A stretch of DNA of 64,000 nt from Deuterostichococcus epilithicus (lineage: Eukaryota; Chlorophyta; Trebouxiophyceae; Prasiolales; Stichococcaceae). Positions 10,573 to 22,336 of this stretch are shown piece after piece; within the stretch, counting starts at the first letter, position 1, and each line of letters opens with the position of its first letter. The notes under the pieces are model-generated. The model ran no database searches and had not been told where the DNA came from. It worked only from the letters and a program-made list of their open reading frames with translations. The DNA lies in the NCBI GenBank assembly GCA_033439295.1, contig JAVTLE010000003.1, positions 2,108,001 through 2,172,000 on the forward strand. Direction: 5' to 3'. The position numbers and the translations under genes are program-made.

Positions 10573-12511
10573 TCAGGCATCTTTACCAGACTTGCCGAGC
10601 TGCTGCAGGAACCCGGCTTGCTCCTGCTCCGTCATTGCAGTGTCCGCTGCATCTGGGATGCCCTCGGCTGCCTGTGCACATTGCCGCAAGCTCTCAGCGC
10701 GATATGTCCATCAATCATGATGAAAACCAACCCATGGATGTCTGCACAAATTCTGCACAGACGAGGCAACGGCTGGGTTCACGACGATTGGGAGCGCCAG
10801 CCCCTTGGCAGCAACAAGTGACAGCTCGGGAACAGGGCAGGATCCGGATCAGTGGGCATGCGGCACCTGCTGCAGGGCATGTCCGAGCGCGTCCATCTGC
10901 TGCTTGACGAAGTCCGCTCGCTGCTCCTGTGTCATGCTCGTCATCTTCTCCGCCATCACCGCTTGCTGCGGGCAAATCGTGTCCAGCCATGAGCAGTGTG
11001 GCGCTCATGAGCCGTGTTGCTGCTGGCATGTTGGACCAAGGGGCCGGACGGGATTGACTGCTAGAAAAAGACGACTTCGTGCAGAGCAGCCTTCTTGGTG
11101 CTGCGATCGTCGCGTCAGTGCAGCACCGCCGAGTGCGCAGCAATGCCGATGGGCATCGCGACCCTGCGGCCACGGCCGCGCCTGCCTAGTGCAAGGCGCA
11201 GGGTGGTTGTGCACATCTGACATGCGCACTGCAGCAGGACAGCCCCACCTGCTCCTGCATCTGCGCCATGACCAGTTGCTGCTGCTGCAGGAAGTGCTGG
11301 CGCTTTTCCGGCGGCAGGCCCGCCATGCGCGACTTGAACTCCTCCTGCTGCTGCTGCAGCTGCCCCATCATCGCCTGCTTCTGTGCGAACGCATCCGCCG
11401 GCATGACCGCCTCATCCACAGCCGCCTCCTCCCTACAGAGGAACGAGACACATTTTGTCTGGATAAAAGTGCCACTTCAGGTCAGCCTACTGGGAGACTT
11501 CCTGCGGAACAAAAAATTGGGAAGGAGGCCGCCGTGAAGTTGACGTTGCCGCGTCATACACCGGGAACTCACTGAAAACTCATTGCAACAAGATGGAAGC
11601 TCACTACATCACAAATTGGAAAGAGCTGGCCTTTGAAACGGCGTCCGCCTGGTGCTTTGTGTTGGTGCTCCCAAGCTCATCGCATGACATACTGGGAAAA
11701 CCCTCACCGCATCACAAACTGGAAAAAAGCGGCCATGAAATCGGCGTCCCCCCGGTGCTCCGTGTTGATTCGCCCAAGGCACAGTAGCCCCCAGTCGCCA
11801 TGCACGCCCTGCCTCCGAAACAGCTCCTTCTGCAGCTCCGAGATCGCTTCCTCCACATCCTGCGGGCAGGAGGGAAATGGGCCAGTTGCGCGCTGGATTC
11901 CGTCTGTCCTGGCGCCGCTGAGGTGAGGCTTGGAGGCTCGTGGAGGTACATGCTGTGCTTCACAGTATTTCACTGCTGCAGCAGGACGGGAGATGCGCTC
12001 TATGCCAGGATGCCGCCGCGACTTTTCGAGGGAAGAGGGTTTGCGGATAATTCTGGCGCCGCACCTGTTTTGCCTCATGGGCCTGCTTCAACCGCTGTTT
12101 CACCTCTGCACGAGACATGAAACATGTCTGTGAGACAGGTTTGTCAGCACGGCAGCTCAGGGCTTGATCAAAGCGCGGACAGCAATCGCACGGAACGGCT
12201 GCGCGGCCAGAACGGATCACCTGGATCGTTGAACTGCTGCATGCCCACGTCAAAAAACCGCAGCAGCTGGCCCTGTGGGAAGAAGAAGAAGGCTCGATTC
12301 TACTGACATGCAGCGAAAGGAGAAACGAGTACACCTTGTGGTTGCAAGATTTGAGCAGCAGCCTCGCCTTTGTCAGCATGCCAGTGGACTGCAGTGGCGC
12401 GTCAGACACCGCTGGTTCGGCAGGCGCAGCGGCATTGTGAGAGGCATCTGGTGCTGTCGCCTCCTGGCTGCTTCCCAGAAGGGAAGATAGGCTCTCGCTG
12501 AGCCACTGCAT
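10573..12511 (-). CDS. Unrecognised Gln/Met-rich protein, about 250-260 aa, seven exons with consistent phase
   Basis: I do not recognise this protein. A phase-consistent model is: ATG at 12511, exon 1 MQWLSESLSSLLG to KSCNHK (ends 12335, 59 codons); GQLLRFFDVGMQQFND (about 12275-12220); EVKQRLKQAHEAKQ (about 12110-12070); DVEEAISELQKELFRRQG through AAFFQFVMR (about 11855-11700); EEAAVDEAVMPADAF through MAQMQEQ (about 11435-11250); QAVMAEKMTSMTQEQRADF (about 10965-10860); AAEGIPDAADTAMTEQEQ to KSGKDA and TGA (10573). Every junction is gt-ag, and the codons split at exons 2/3 and 4/5 rejoin correctly. The C-terminal half is helical, rich in Q, M and E, with repeated Met-Gln motifs (MMGQLQQQQEEF, FLQQQQLVMAQMQEQ). 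No signal peptide or membrane segment is evident. It could be a soluble coiled-coil adaptor; that is a guess. Confidence 0.65.
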
Positions 12512-13518
12512 CGTCGTCGTGCACGGCTGTCGCAGGGCTTACGAAGCAGTTTGATCGGATGCCACAGATCCCGACCGTGGATGAAAGAAAGATATCGCTT
12601 CCTGGATGAGAGTCTGGTTCCAGGGAAGCCAGTGGCTAGAAGCAGCAAGGCTGATGATGATGCTAGTGCGATTCGCCAGCATGAATTGCCTGTTCGAAGG
12701 AGACAAGTCATTGACTGTCTGACACAGGGTTTTGTGCGGGTGATGCAGCGGTTCCTGCGGCGGCGAACTCAGCTTTCAATCATTTGGTTATGGGTAGTTC
12801 TTTGCAGAGTACCGCGTGGCTCGATTGGTTCCGAGCACGCGCCTGCATTACGCAGCGGCGTCGCCATCGCTGATTCAATGTGTTGCCTGGTGCTGATTTA
12901 CAAGCCAAACCGTGTTTCATCAGTTGGTTATGGATATCATAGCGAAGCTACCTCCATCGTCGAACAGAGTCTGCGGGGCCGAAGCCGTTTGCTGCTAAAT
13001 CTCTGGTATTGCCCCGTTCGCTAGTTGCACGTGGTGTCTGAGGGAAGCATTCTGGTGCTGCGAGCTTTGCTGCCGCACAATTACATGACCTTTATTTGGC
13101 GCTGTCCGCCAGCAGGTGCCACTCAACCGGACTTCCAGACCCCCACCTTTTTACGTTGGATGGCCAACTCCCTGCTGCTGCGACTGCCCGATGGCTGCCA
13201 TATGTCAGCAGGGTGAAGGTATCACATCTGCCGCCCTTCAGATCAAATGCCGTGGATCTGTCGCCGCCGCGCCGCCAACCGCCTGCCGCAGCCAGGTGTC
13301 AGGGGTGGCAGCGCCGCGCATGGGCGTCGGTGGCGGCGCAGTGCCCGACAGACGCCGACGATGCACTCGAGCTTAGAGCCTGGCATGCGCGGCCGGCATG
13401 GCAGAGGCACCATAACAGAGCTGGCAGCCGGCGGCGCCAGCCAGTATTCCCCCGGAGAGCGCAGACCGCCTCAGCCGCTCCAGCGCCGGCAGCTGCTGCC
13501 ATCAGCGCAACCTGTCGG
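12512..13518. other. Intergenic region between the GIF-like gene and the Q-rich gene
   Basis: About 1 kb, upstream of the Q-rich gene (-). The part nearest 13518 is GC-rich and may hold the GIF 3' UTR or an extra 3' exon; a minus-strand frame around 13300-13500 is Ala/Arg-rich. I see no independent gene. An ATGATGA word at 12657 was considered as a snoRNA C box and not supported. Confidence 0.4.
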
Positions 13519-14754
13519 TCACCGCTGCTGCGGCTGCGCCGCTGGCGGCGCTACTGCCGCCGGCGAAGGCGCCTTTGCCGGTGTGGCTGAGGCAACTGCT
13601 TGCGGCTGCGCATCGGCAACGGAAGCCAGGTACATCAAACTGGTCTGCAGCTTCTGCTGGTACCTGCACACGCAAAACACAAGACTATCATCACTGCCCA
13701 CTCGGATGGGCAGCGTTGGCTGACCGTGATGCTGGCTGGCCGTTCCACAACCAGTTCTCATGAAGTTTGACAGCGCATGGCTCCCCCTGCTATTTGCAGG
13801 GCTGGGCGCCAGCAGCAGCAGCAGCTGCTGCAGTGCCGCCACGCAGGCACCGACGGCCGTGCTTTAACATGGGAGAACCTCTCATATAGAAATGTTCTGA
13901 TAAGTTTTGGGCACTGGGGCTGCGGCAGTGCCGAGCAAAACATCGCATCAAGCACTCCTGCTCTCGCCCCTCGTCGTGCATGTCACAACCGCCAGGAGAC
14001 CATCCAGGCGAAGTGCAGGCTGCAGCAGCTTGCAGACTTTGTGTCCCCAACATCCTCGCAGTCACTCGATGCAACAGTGCACAGAGCCCGTGCTGTCTGG
14101 GCGCTTGCAGTCTACTCAAGAGTTTTGCACAAGATCCAAGGGCGCACTGGGCAATGATAAAAGCAGCGGGGACGCACTGCGTGGCCTGGTCGATGCGTCC
14201 TAGCGCCGTGTTCTCAATGATGGCCTTGATCCATGCGGCATTTTCGTCCAGGTGCTGCATGCGACACGGCAGAGGCTTCTTGTTCTTGTGTTGTGATCTT
14301 TCCAGGCTGCTGCCAGGTGCATCACACTGGTGTTTGCATCTGTAGATATGCAAATACTGTTCCGACAACACTATATTCCGACCAGCCTTCTGGTTGGTCG
14401 GTCCGCCAGCAAGCCCAGCAAACGCAACGCGGGCAGGGCTTGCAGGCAGGCCATCTCCACAGTCGGGAGCTTGTTACCCGCATGAGTACATGGTACCAGG
14501 TGCACCTGCTGAATTTTGGCCGTCGTCAGCACCGGCGGCGGCTTTGCTGCCGCGGCCGCCGGCTGCGCCGTGGGCTGCGGCGGCACCGCGGGCTGCAGCG
14601 GCGCTGCGGCCTGCTGCTGCGGGGGCGGTCGCAGCGACTGCGGTAGCGCCTGGGTGGCCTGCTGCGTTGCCGCTGCGGAGTACTGCTGCTGCTGGGGTCG
14701 CTGGACTGGAGGCAGGGGCGCTGGCGGTTGGTGACCACTGTTGAGCTGAGCCAT
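13519..14754 (-). CDS. GIF/SS18-like transcriptional coactivator (SSXT domain), three exons
   Basis: SSXT-domain proteins (plant GIF/AN3, animal SS18) bind GRF factors and link them to SWI/SNF remodelling. Exon 1 (14754 down to about 14500) is Gln/Pro/Ala-rich and ends VLTTAKIQQ. Exon 2 (about 14260-14180) reads HLDENAAWIKAIIENTALG and then RIDQATQ. Exon 3 (from about 13656) reads YQQKLQTSLMYLASVADAQ and then an Ala/Pro tail to TGA at 13519. Joined, these give the SSXT core: the I-Q-x-x-LDEN start, the Y-Q-x-x-L centre and the LMYLA-IADAQ end all match. The codon split between exons 2 and 3 (CA + G) restores Q. The product is about 155 aa. Unlike plant GIFs, a Q/P-rich segment precedes the SSXT domain. 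The frame is open upstream of the chosen ATG, so a further 5' exon is possible. A gt at 13521 would allow a longer C-terminus. Confidence 0.8.
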
Positions 14755-15896
14755 GCCTTGTTTGAGTGCCTCGTTCAAAATGTCATTGCAGTTCTGCGGC
14801 TGCAAGAGTTCAGCAGGCTCGAGCTTCAGCAAGGTCTCAGCACAGCCTCAAAGCCCTCTTTACTATAAACTGTCGCCGCTGCCTCCCCGGCGACCGAGCA
14901 GGCCTCGAGACAGCCAGAAGCGATGCACGCTGTTGCTGCGAACTGTCGGCGCACAGCTTCGGCGAAGTGTCGGCGCACAGCTGCAAAGCTTGGAACTTCA
15001 GCGGGCAAAGATGGCGAAGGCCGAAGTCGCGATATGGCGTCCAGCGTGTCATGACATGTCAGAGATCACACGAGACGCATATCTGGACAGCGGTAGGGAA
15101 TGATCCTGCACAGGTGGGTGTGTGCCGCCTCATCCTGCGTGATCGCATGCCTGATTACCTTAGATCCTGAATCCAGTCAGTCAGTATGTGCGCTGGCAAG
15201 GAGGCAGATCTGCCAAGCGAGCCACGGTACGATGCACGTGAGTGCGGAAGCGAGGTGCAGCCCGGCAACGCGAACTCGTTCCGGATTGTCATACCAAGTA
15301 AGCGCTTATTGTAAAGATACCAGCTCGTGGACGGGTCGTTGGTTATTTCGGATTCTGCTGATGATGTTGGTCGGCAAGCAACCAAGCCCGCCGGTGCAGA
15401 CCTGCTCTTCCACGGCGATGTGACAGTTGATGTGAACTTGAGAGCAGCCGGGCCCACCGGTTGGGTGGCCATTTATGAGCTCTCGGGCCAGTCGGACGAG
15501 CGCTCGGCACCGCTGCCGAGTTTGCTTCTGCATAACGGCCCGAAGCATCATTGTCCCCTCAGAAACAAGCCTACTGCAGTGAGACCAATGCACGATGTGG
15601 CAGCGTGTATCTACCTGATGTAAGTTCATCAGCCACCTGCAGCATCTCAAGTTATGTGGGTACGAATGAGAGCGCCATCCGCTGATTGCCCCGCCTCCAT
15701 CCGATAAGTCACATATCATGAGCAGTCTGTGCAACCGTCACGAACCGCGCTTCGACAGCAGGGCAAATTCCGACTCGATGGCAGAAGCTTCATCGTCACG
15801 CCGCTATCCTGCCAACCTCACACCACCGCTGCGCTATCCTGCCAACCGCACCGCAGCACTGCGGCGCGGGGCTGTGAAGCGCAACCAACGGTGGCC
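14755..15896. other. Intergenic region, about 1.1 kb, no gene supported
   Basis: Lies between the 3' end of the CREC gene and the 5' end of the GIF-like gene, both minus strand. Several open frames of 60-140 codons occur, for example around 15306-15734 on the minus strand and 15327-15623 on the plus strand. None shows a recognisable domain or compatible splice chain. The promoter of the GIF-like gene should lie at its high-coordinate end... that is, directly above 14755. Confidence 0.35.
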
Positions 15897-18800
15897 TCAA
15901 AATTCGTCGTGCAGCGATTCGCTGTCCTCCTCGCCCTCGTCAATAACTGCACAACATGAGAGTTCCACTCAAGAAGACGTGGAAGACGTGGAATGATTTC
16001 CATTATTCTCGAAAGAGATAGACGCAGCACACAGCTGCTGCGAGATGGTGAGCACGATATGGGCAATTTGCAGCCCGTTCCTGCACAAGCGGATGCAACC
16101 CCACATTGACAGGGGTTAAGCGCAGGGGCAGTCCCGGCCTGGCCGTGGCGACACACAAATTGACCAAACAAAGGCCAGCGACCTGCGTTTTCAGGATCGT
16201 TCACACTGGCATGTGGGCTACTTCACTAAACAGCGCTGACAGTGCTGCTGCTGCACCTGAGGACCCGTAGAAGACGTAGGGATTGGAGATCATCTCGTTC
16301 AGCGTCAGCATGCCGTCTGCTGAGTTGTCAGCTGCCTCCAGCTGGTGCAGCGCCTGCGGGGCGCACACGGTCATGACGGTCGCTCACAGCAGTTGCGGTG
16401 TGTGTAATTTGGTCGACTGCAATGTCCTGGCTGAGAGGGACCGGTTGCCGCGCGTCTCCAGAGGGGTATGCCCGCCAGCTGCGCCCCCACGAGGCAGCAC
16501 AATCGAAAGCACAGCAATGCGTCTCCAAGGAGGCGGGCTGGGCCGCCAGGAGAGTGTCAGCACTTCCGGTGCCAGGCTGGCGCGCCGTCTGTGAGATCCT
16601 GCCCACCCGCAACTGCGGCGGCCGCCCGCCCCTCTGGGGAGAGTCGCCGGGCCCCGGGCCCGACACCCTTTCGCCGCGCAAATGGCAGAGCGAGCAACTC
16701 TAGAGAGCAACTCTGGAATGGCGCTGGATTCATGCTGCGCCTCTGCGCCGCACGCTAGAGCACGCCAGAAATCTGCAAACCCCCCTGGACCCGTACCTGG
16801 ATGCGCGCATAGTCGTGCTCACGGGGGTGCATCAGGTGGAACACCGACGTCAGCTCCTCCGCCTCCAGGAAGCCGTCCCTGCAGCAAGAGATGGGTTCTG
16901 CTGAGCAACGACGCTGTGCACAAGCAAAGCAAAACATACTGGCTTGGCAAAGGTGCCAAGACAGCTCCGGCTCCTCCGCCACCGGGATGCCATCCATGCG
17001 CCGCGGAAGGAAGACATTGATCAGCTCTGGCTCAGGTACAAGACGCGATCTCACTGCCCCATGGACTTGCCACCAGCTCCTCCGCCTCTCCCGAAAACCG
17101 CCCCTTCGGCAGCAGGTACGTGAGCTGGATTAGTAGATGTGACGCAGATATTTAGAGTTCACGCACTCATCTGTCCAATGGCTTCCAAAGACGGCAGCTC
17201 AACCCTTCAGTACTCTTCAGTTTGACTGCATCCGTAGCGAAAACCTGTCGAAAGGCCTTCACATGCCTTTGAGGAAATGGAAGGATTGACAGCAGTCAGG
17301 CAGCGCACTTATTGGCGTCCAGCAGTGCGAAGCGCGCCCGTGCGGCCGTGCCGCCGTCCTCGGGTGGCTCCACATCGGGGTGCTCCCATTCGTGCAGCGT
17401 GAAAAACATCTGGTCCTTGAACTCCTCGAAGTCCAGCCTGCGCAGCACGCATATCAGATGCTAAATATCTGGGTGCGATCAGTCGGATCAGGACTCTTCG
17501 CAAGGCCTTGGGTTTGAATATGAACTGTCCATTGCAGCCANGACCGCGGCCACTGACCCCCNCGGCGCATGCCCCAGATGTTGGCAGCTCCAGCCTGGCA
17601 TCAGGATGTCGTCCTCCACTGAACACATCGGGGGTGCACATGCAGCTTCGGTGCTGCTGAAACTGATGGTTCTCTAACAATGTAAAGCCATTTCCCGGTT
17701 CTGATGGCGTACTTCCCAGCGCACTCACTTGTTGTCGTGGTTGCGGTCCCGGTCCGCGATGTCCTGCCGCCGCAGGTGCGCATGCAGCGCCGCGTTGTTG
17801 GCGTCCTCGGGGTGGCTGAACGCGAAGTGCTCCTCCGGGCTGAGGCCGCCGCTGTTGTCGGCGTCCGCCAGCCGGAACGTCTCCTGCACGAGGCCCCAGA
17901 GCAAGTAGCACCCTTGTATTCGGCTTGCGCTGACCGTGGTATGGAGCGGCGGCCCTGGCAGGCGGAAACAGGGGCAGGGTGCCTTCTCGAGGCTGCGCGG
18001 CCTGCCCTGCCGCCGCCGCCGCTGCCACCGCCAGCTCGGGCAGTCGAGGTCAGGGCCCCCAACTGTCTGGGGGGCTAGCCGTGCAGCTGCGCACCCTGTT
18101 GTGCCGGATCCACTCGTGCGCGGGGTCCTGCCACACGGGGCTGGCGTCCAGCTCTGCCGCCGTCTCGTTGCCGTGGAAGGAGTCCGGCAGCAGATCCGCC
18201 AGGTACTCTGCCAGAGTCACCTGTTTGTTTCAGCACACGCAGCGCTCCTCGAACTTTTTCAGCTTTCTGGAAACTTGCGCAGGAGGACACTGCCGGGACA
18301 GCACGGGAATGCCTTCCAGAAGCAGGTCCTCTCACGGCAACGCGTGCGCATGAAAACACCTTGCAGCTGTGGCTTGCTGCCACTGTGTGGAGACGTGCCA
18401 AGGGCGCTGAGCTCGCAGAGCGACTAGTCTCTGCCACATGCATGCCACTGCACCAGCTGTGCTGCCATGCTCAGCAGCACAGCGCCAACGACAGCCCCCA
18501 AACTCTGCTGAGCGGCAGCCGGCCCTCATTGTCTTAATATGTGTGCTTCTGACGGGCAGCAGGTGCAAAACGTCGACGCGTCAGGACCTAGAGCCTTGAC
18601 CGCACCTGGCCGTCCTTGTTGGTGTCTGCCCATTCGAACTCCCGTTTTGCGCGCCGCGCGCTGGTATTCCTGCCTGCAGCGCGGCAGGAGCCAATAAGCA
18701 GCCTGCGCCGTCGTGCTGGCGGCGCCGCAGTCGGCTGCACACCCAAGTGGAGAAGCACGGTGCCAAGGCGCCACGCCAGCGGCGCCGCCATGAAAGGTTC

Positions 18801-21800
18801 ACCATTGATATTGCAACTGCAAGCACGTGGCTCAGCAAGTCCGGCAACCCAATGAAGAAGGTACCCAATGAAGAAGGCGTCATTACTTTGCAGCAGTTCG
18901 CAAGCCCTGACTGCATATCTCAAGCCCTAATTGCAGTTCATAAGCCAGCAGTGTGCATGGCGCGCCAGGGGAGCAGGTCAGCCGGCGCACCGTTCTCGTC
19001 GTGCCAGGCCAGCAGCTCGGCCTGGTCGATGTGCATGTCCCGGTTCTTGTCAATGAGCGGGAAGATCTCCGCCAGACGCGCCCGCACCTGCAGGGGGGGC
19101 ACGGGCGACGCGCTAGTGCCACAGGCTTCATTCAAGCTCAAATAAAGTTGTACTTGGAAAACAGGGTTTGACAACAATCAGGCAGCCAGCGGCGCATGGC
19201 GATGCACCCGTGGGAGCAGCCAGCGTGGTGGAGCACCTTGATTTTGTGCTCCTTGTCGTGCGGGTCGTCCTCGTGCCCCTCGTGCGATTTCCACCCCCCT
19301 GCAGCCACCGGCAGCACAGGTAATGAGTCCAGCACAGGCGGGGCGGGCCAGACGGGCAGGAGGTGTCACTGGGAGGCCGGGCGGCGCTGCCGAGCGGCTG
19401 CCCTGCGGCGAGGCAGTCTGTGCCGGGCGCAAGCAAACAGCAAGCAAGCAAGCAAGCAAGTAGAAGGAAGGGAAATGCAACGGCACCCAGCGCCCAACTC
19501 GGCTGCGCTCGCGCTCTCAGTGCCGCAGTGCAGGTACCCCAGTGGCCTTTGCCCTGATGGACACATTAATGCACTCCACAGGGAACATGCCAGCGGGCGG
19601 CTTCGTTGCCCGCCGCAGCGGCGTGCCGCGCCCTGAAGACAGTCACAAGCACCCCCAGGTGCGAGCCCTGCCTGAGCCCTGCCTGAGCCCTGCCTGAGCC
19701 CTGCACCGGGGGCGCGCACCGTGGTGGCGTTCCGGCGGCACCTGCGGCCCGGCATGGCCGGGCACGTGTGCGTGGTGCCCGGGGTGCCCCTGCCGCGGGT
19801 GCAGGTGCTCCTCGCCCGCGTGCAGTGCGCTGTCGTCGCCCACGTGGTGGCTGCAGGCAAGGAAGGACCACTAGGGCTTGGCTTTGGCGTCATATATTGC
19901 TTGCATTCACAATGTTGGAAGTCAGAGTCCGCTTCCTCGTTCCCTTGGGCGCAGCGCGCCGTCGTTGCCCATGTGGGGACATGCGACCGAAGGACAAGGA
20001 TGCTGTTAGTCGGACTCCAGCTGGAAGCTGTGCCTCAGTGCGACAGGGGCCGCTGCACGCCTTCCATGGCTGCGCGCAGTCATCGCACTGCATCACGCTC
20101 TCTTCCAGTGGCGAGCAGGGCAGAGGTGTAGCACAGGAAGGGAGGGTGGGCCCACTGCAGGGTGCGCGTGCTGCTGCCGTGGAGGCTGTGGCGGGTGCTG
20201 CCCTCGTGGCCGTGCCCGCCGTCGTGGTGTTCGTGCCCATCATGCGACTCGTGCTCCCCGCCATGCTCCCCGTCATGGTGCTCCCCTGGTACTGCCGTCT
20301 CCTCTGCGCGTCGCAGTAGCAGCGTCTCAGCATGTGACTTGCCCAAAATGGCTACAAGCACAGGTCCACCATCCTCTGCGGGCGATGGCCTAATCCAAAA
20401 GAAACAACTGGACGTCATCCTGGTGTCCCCCATGATCCCCTAGTGTTCCTGCACTCTGCACTGGCGTCCGCCTCCAATGTTCGAGATGGTTACATGATGA
20501 GGGGATGATTACAGCACCCATGCGCGCTGAGCTGCGAGACGGATCCATGTGCTCTGCCCCGCCCGACTCCGCCTGTGACCTCTCACAGCGTGAGGCACTG
20601 ACGGAAGGGCCGGAGCCTCGCCCTTAGAGCCCTCCTCGCCCTGCGCCTCCTCGTCATGACCCCAGATCACGCAGGCCCATCTTCCAGGCGATTCTTGAAA
20701 CTCGAGACCACATTCTGAGTTCAGGTGGTTGATGACAGTGTGTGAGCTCACCCGCAAAGTCTTCTTCTTCCTCCTCCTCCTCGTCATAGCCCAGGTCCTC
20801 TGGATCGAAGCCATCCTCGAAGGCGGCCGCCTCTGGGTCGAAGCCGGCATGCTCCAAGTGCTCAAGATCCATCTCTTTCGTGACGGTCTGGGTTTCATGC
20901 TCCGCCGTGTGTACGTGCTCCGGCGCCGCATGGCCGCTTCCCTGCGCAATTGAGGTCAAAGCCCCACTTTGGTGCTCCAGGTGTTCGAGGTCCAGCTGCT
21001 CTGTGCTTGTCTGCGCTTCCTTTTCCGCCGCCGCCGCCTCGTGGGGCCGCCACCCTGCGCGGCCGCGGCCAGAACATGGCTTGGGTGCTCCGGCCAATCG
21101 CTTTGCAGCCTGGCTGAGCTCCGCTGCGTACCCGTGCTCTGCCGTTATGCGGCCGCCGCCGCCCTGCTGGGCGCAGGGACTGGTGGATGAGATGAGCCAG
21201 GGCGGCAGGTAAGTTGACCAGAGACTGACAACACAGGATCTGAAACGGATTGCCCAGTGCAGGGGGAGGAGGAGGAGAGGGGGCCAGGCAAGGCCAGACT
21301 GTGTGGTCTGGGCCACGCGGAGCCTTGGTCGACAGCCAGACTGCTGGTCGCGGCCATAGCAGCAGTACGGGGGTGGCTTGCGCACCGCAGCTGTGCGCGG
21401 CTGCGCTTAGGGCAGGCAGCTGGCTGAAATCCTGCAGGAGGCAGCTGCTGCGTGCCGTGGCATCTTTGGGGGGACGAGGGACGGCTTGGCTGGGTGTCAT
21501 GCACCACACTCGGCATGATCACACCGAGCGTACACGAGGCAATCAAATACCACAGCAGATCCTGAGGCAGCGTCCTCATTGAGACGGCTCACCTTGGCAT
21601 CGTGTGCCGCCAGGCCGTGCCGCTGCACGATGCGCTTCACCTTGGGGAAGCCCTTCAACTTGCCCTTCATGCTGCCGACCTTGAAGCCATACTGCGGGCA
21701 GGCAGCGTCAGCGTCCGTTGGCGGCGTGCAGTACTATTCAACGATGCTTCTTCCTTGCTTGGGGCAGCCAGAGGCGTGTCTCTCGGACTTTGGGTCTCGT

Positions 21801-22336
21801 CTCGCCCTACAGGTCACTTCGCTGCCTGCACAGATGTAGACGTGTCCAGGGGCATGTATTGCCGCTAATGGAGGCGGGGCATCCAGAGGACAGACACCGA
21901 CCTGCTGGTTTAGGCCAGGCTTGTAGCGGATGAGCTGTGAATACAGCAGCAGTCCCGCAAACTGCAGCACAAAGTGGCGGCGCATCAGTCACAGCGTCTG
22001 AGTGCAGCCATGGTTGCAGAAGAGCTGGGAGGGCATTGTGCCCAAGCAGCGCCCAGGCCCGCACGCTGTGATTTATGCGCTGTGACCACATGCGTCAGAA
22101 TCTTCATCTTCATCTTGTACTTGATCCTCTACTTGATCAGCAATCGGCGGCACGGCATGCTTGCGCTGCTGGCGGCACCACAGAAGCATACTCACCACAA
22201 GCGCCGCGATAGCGATGAGCAGCATCCGCAGCGTGCTCACGCCCTTCTTGCCCGGCTTGCGCTTGCTGCTGTGCTGCGCATATCCATTGCTCAAGTCCGG
22301 CAGCCCGCCGTTCTCCGCGGCGCTGTGGTCCCACAT
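15897..22336 (-). CDS. CREC-family (calumenin/reticulocalbin-like) ER calcium-binding protein with N-terminal signal anchor, six EF-hands and C-terminal HDEF
   Basis: CREC proteins are low-affinity Ca2+ binders of the secretory pathway. The ATG at 22336 opens exon 1 (to 22133) with a basic stretch (SKRKPGKKG) and a hydrophobic anchor (LLIAIAALVVSMLLW), suggesting type II topology. Next come FAGLLLYSQLIRYKPG (about 21970) and YGFKVGSMKGKLKGFPKVK (about 21690), then an exon at about 21185-20745 rich in Glu with the paired motif LDLEHLEH, then His-rich exons (about 20320-20165 and 19855-19720) and KSHEGHEDDPHDKEHKIK (about 19290). The EF-hand loops are DKNRDMHIDQAE, DTNKDGQVTLAE, DADNSGGLSPEE, DRNHDNKLDFEE, DANKDGFLEAEE and DNSADGMLTLNE. 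Several are split by introns (loops 2, 4 and 5) and rejoin in phase. Then ISNPYVFYGSS is spliced to VIDEGEEDSESLHDEF and TGA at 15897-15899. HDEF is the calumenin-type ER retrieval tail. I checked phase at most junctions from exon 1 to the stop. Unresolved bases at 17541 and 17562 are intronic. Confidence 0.82.
16849..17116 (-). repeat. Three tandem copies of the EF-hand 5 exon start, two decayed
   Basis: The + strand word agctcctccgcct, with neighbours, recurs at 16849, about 16963 and about 17072, spaced 111-114 bp. The copy at 16796-16878 is the real exon, because KDGFLEAEELTSVF completes the EF loop begun by LLDANK upstream in phase. The other two read MDGIPVAEEPEL and GRFSGEAEEL on the minus strand. 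Both lack the Asp ligands, so they look like relics inside the intron. Confidence 0.8.
19441..19460. repeat. (CAAG)5 microsatellite
   Basis: Five tandem copies of a 4-bp unit inside a CREC intron. Confidence 0.9.
19663..19704. repeat. 11-bp minisatellite, about 3.8 copies
   Basis: The unit gagccctgcct is repeated from 19663 without mismatch until the last partial copy. It sits in the CREC intron just 3' (on the minus strand) of the second His-rich exon. Confidence 0.9.
19822..19986 (-). repeat. His-rich exon start and its upstream echo
   Basis: The stretch 19822-19857 recurs at 19951-19986 (offset 129 bp). The minus-strand readings are HVGDDSAL, which splices in phase, and HMGNDGAL, which soon runs into a frame that does not fit. 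Confidence 0.7.

Noticed and set aside
12657-12720. Another box C/D snoRNA (ATGATGA then CTGA)
   Set aside because: No C'/D' pair at proper spacing, no terminal stem and no recognisable rRNA complement. The ATGATGA at 30989 in a UTP12 intron failed for the same reasons.
15155-15734. Possible transposon-derived ORFs between the CREC and GIF genes
   Set aside because: No integrase, reverse transcriptase or transposase motif, no terminal repeats and no target-site duplication seen.
20580-20665. An extra CREC exon reading HDEEAQGEEGSKGEAP
   Set aside because: The flanking exons already join in phase without it (G + AG), and its donor is weak. It may be another echo or a rare exon.
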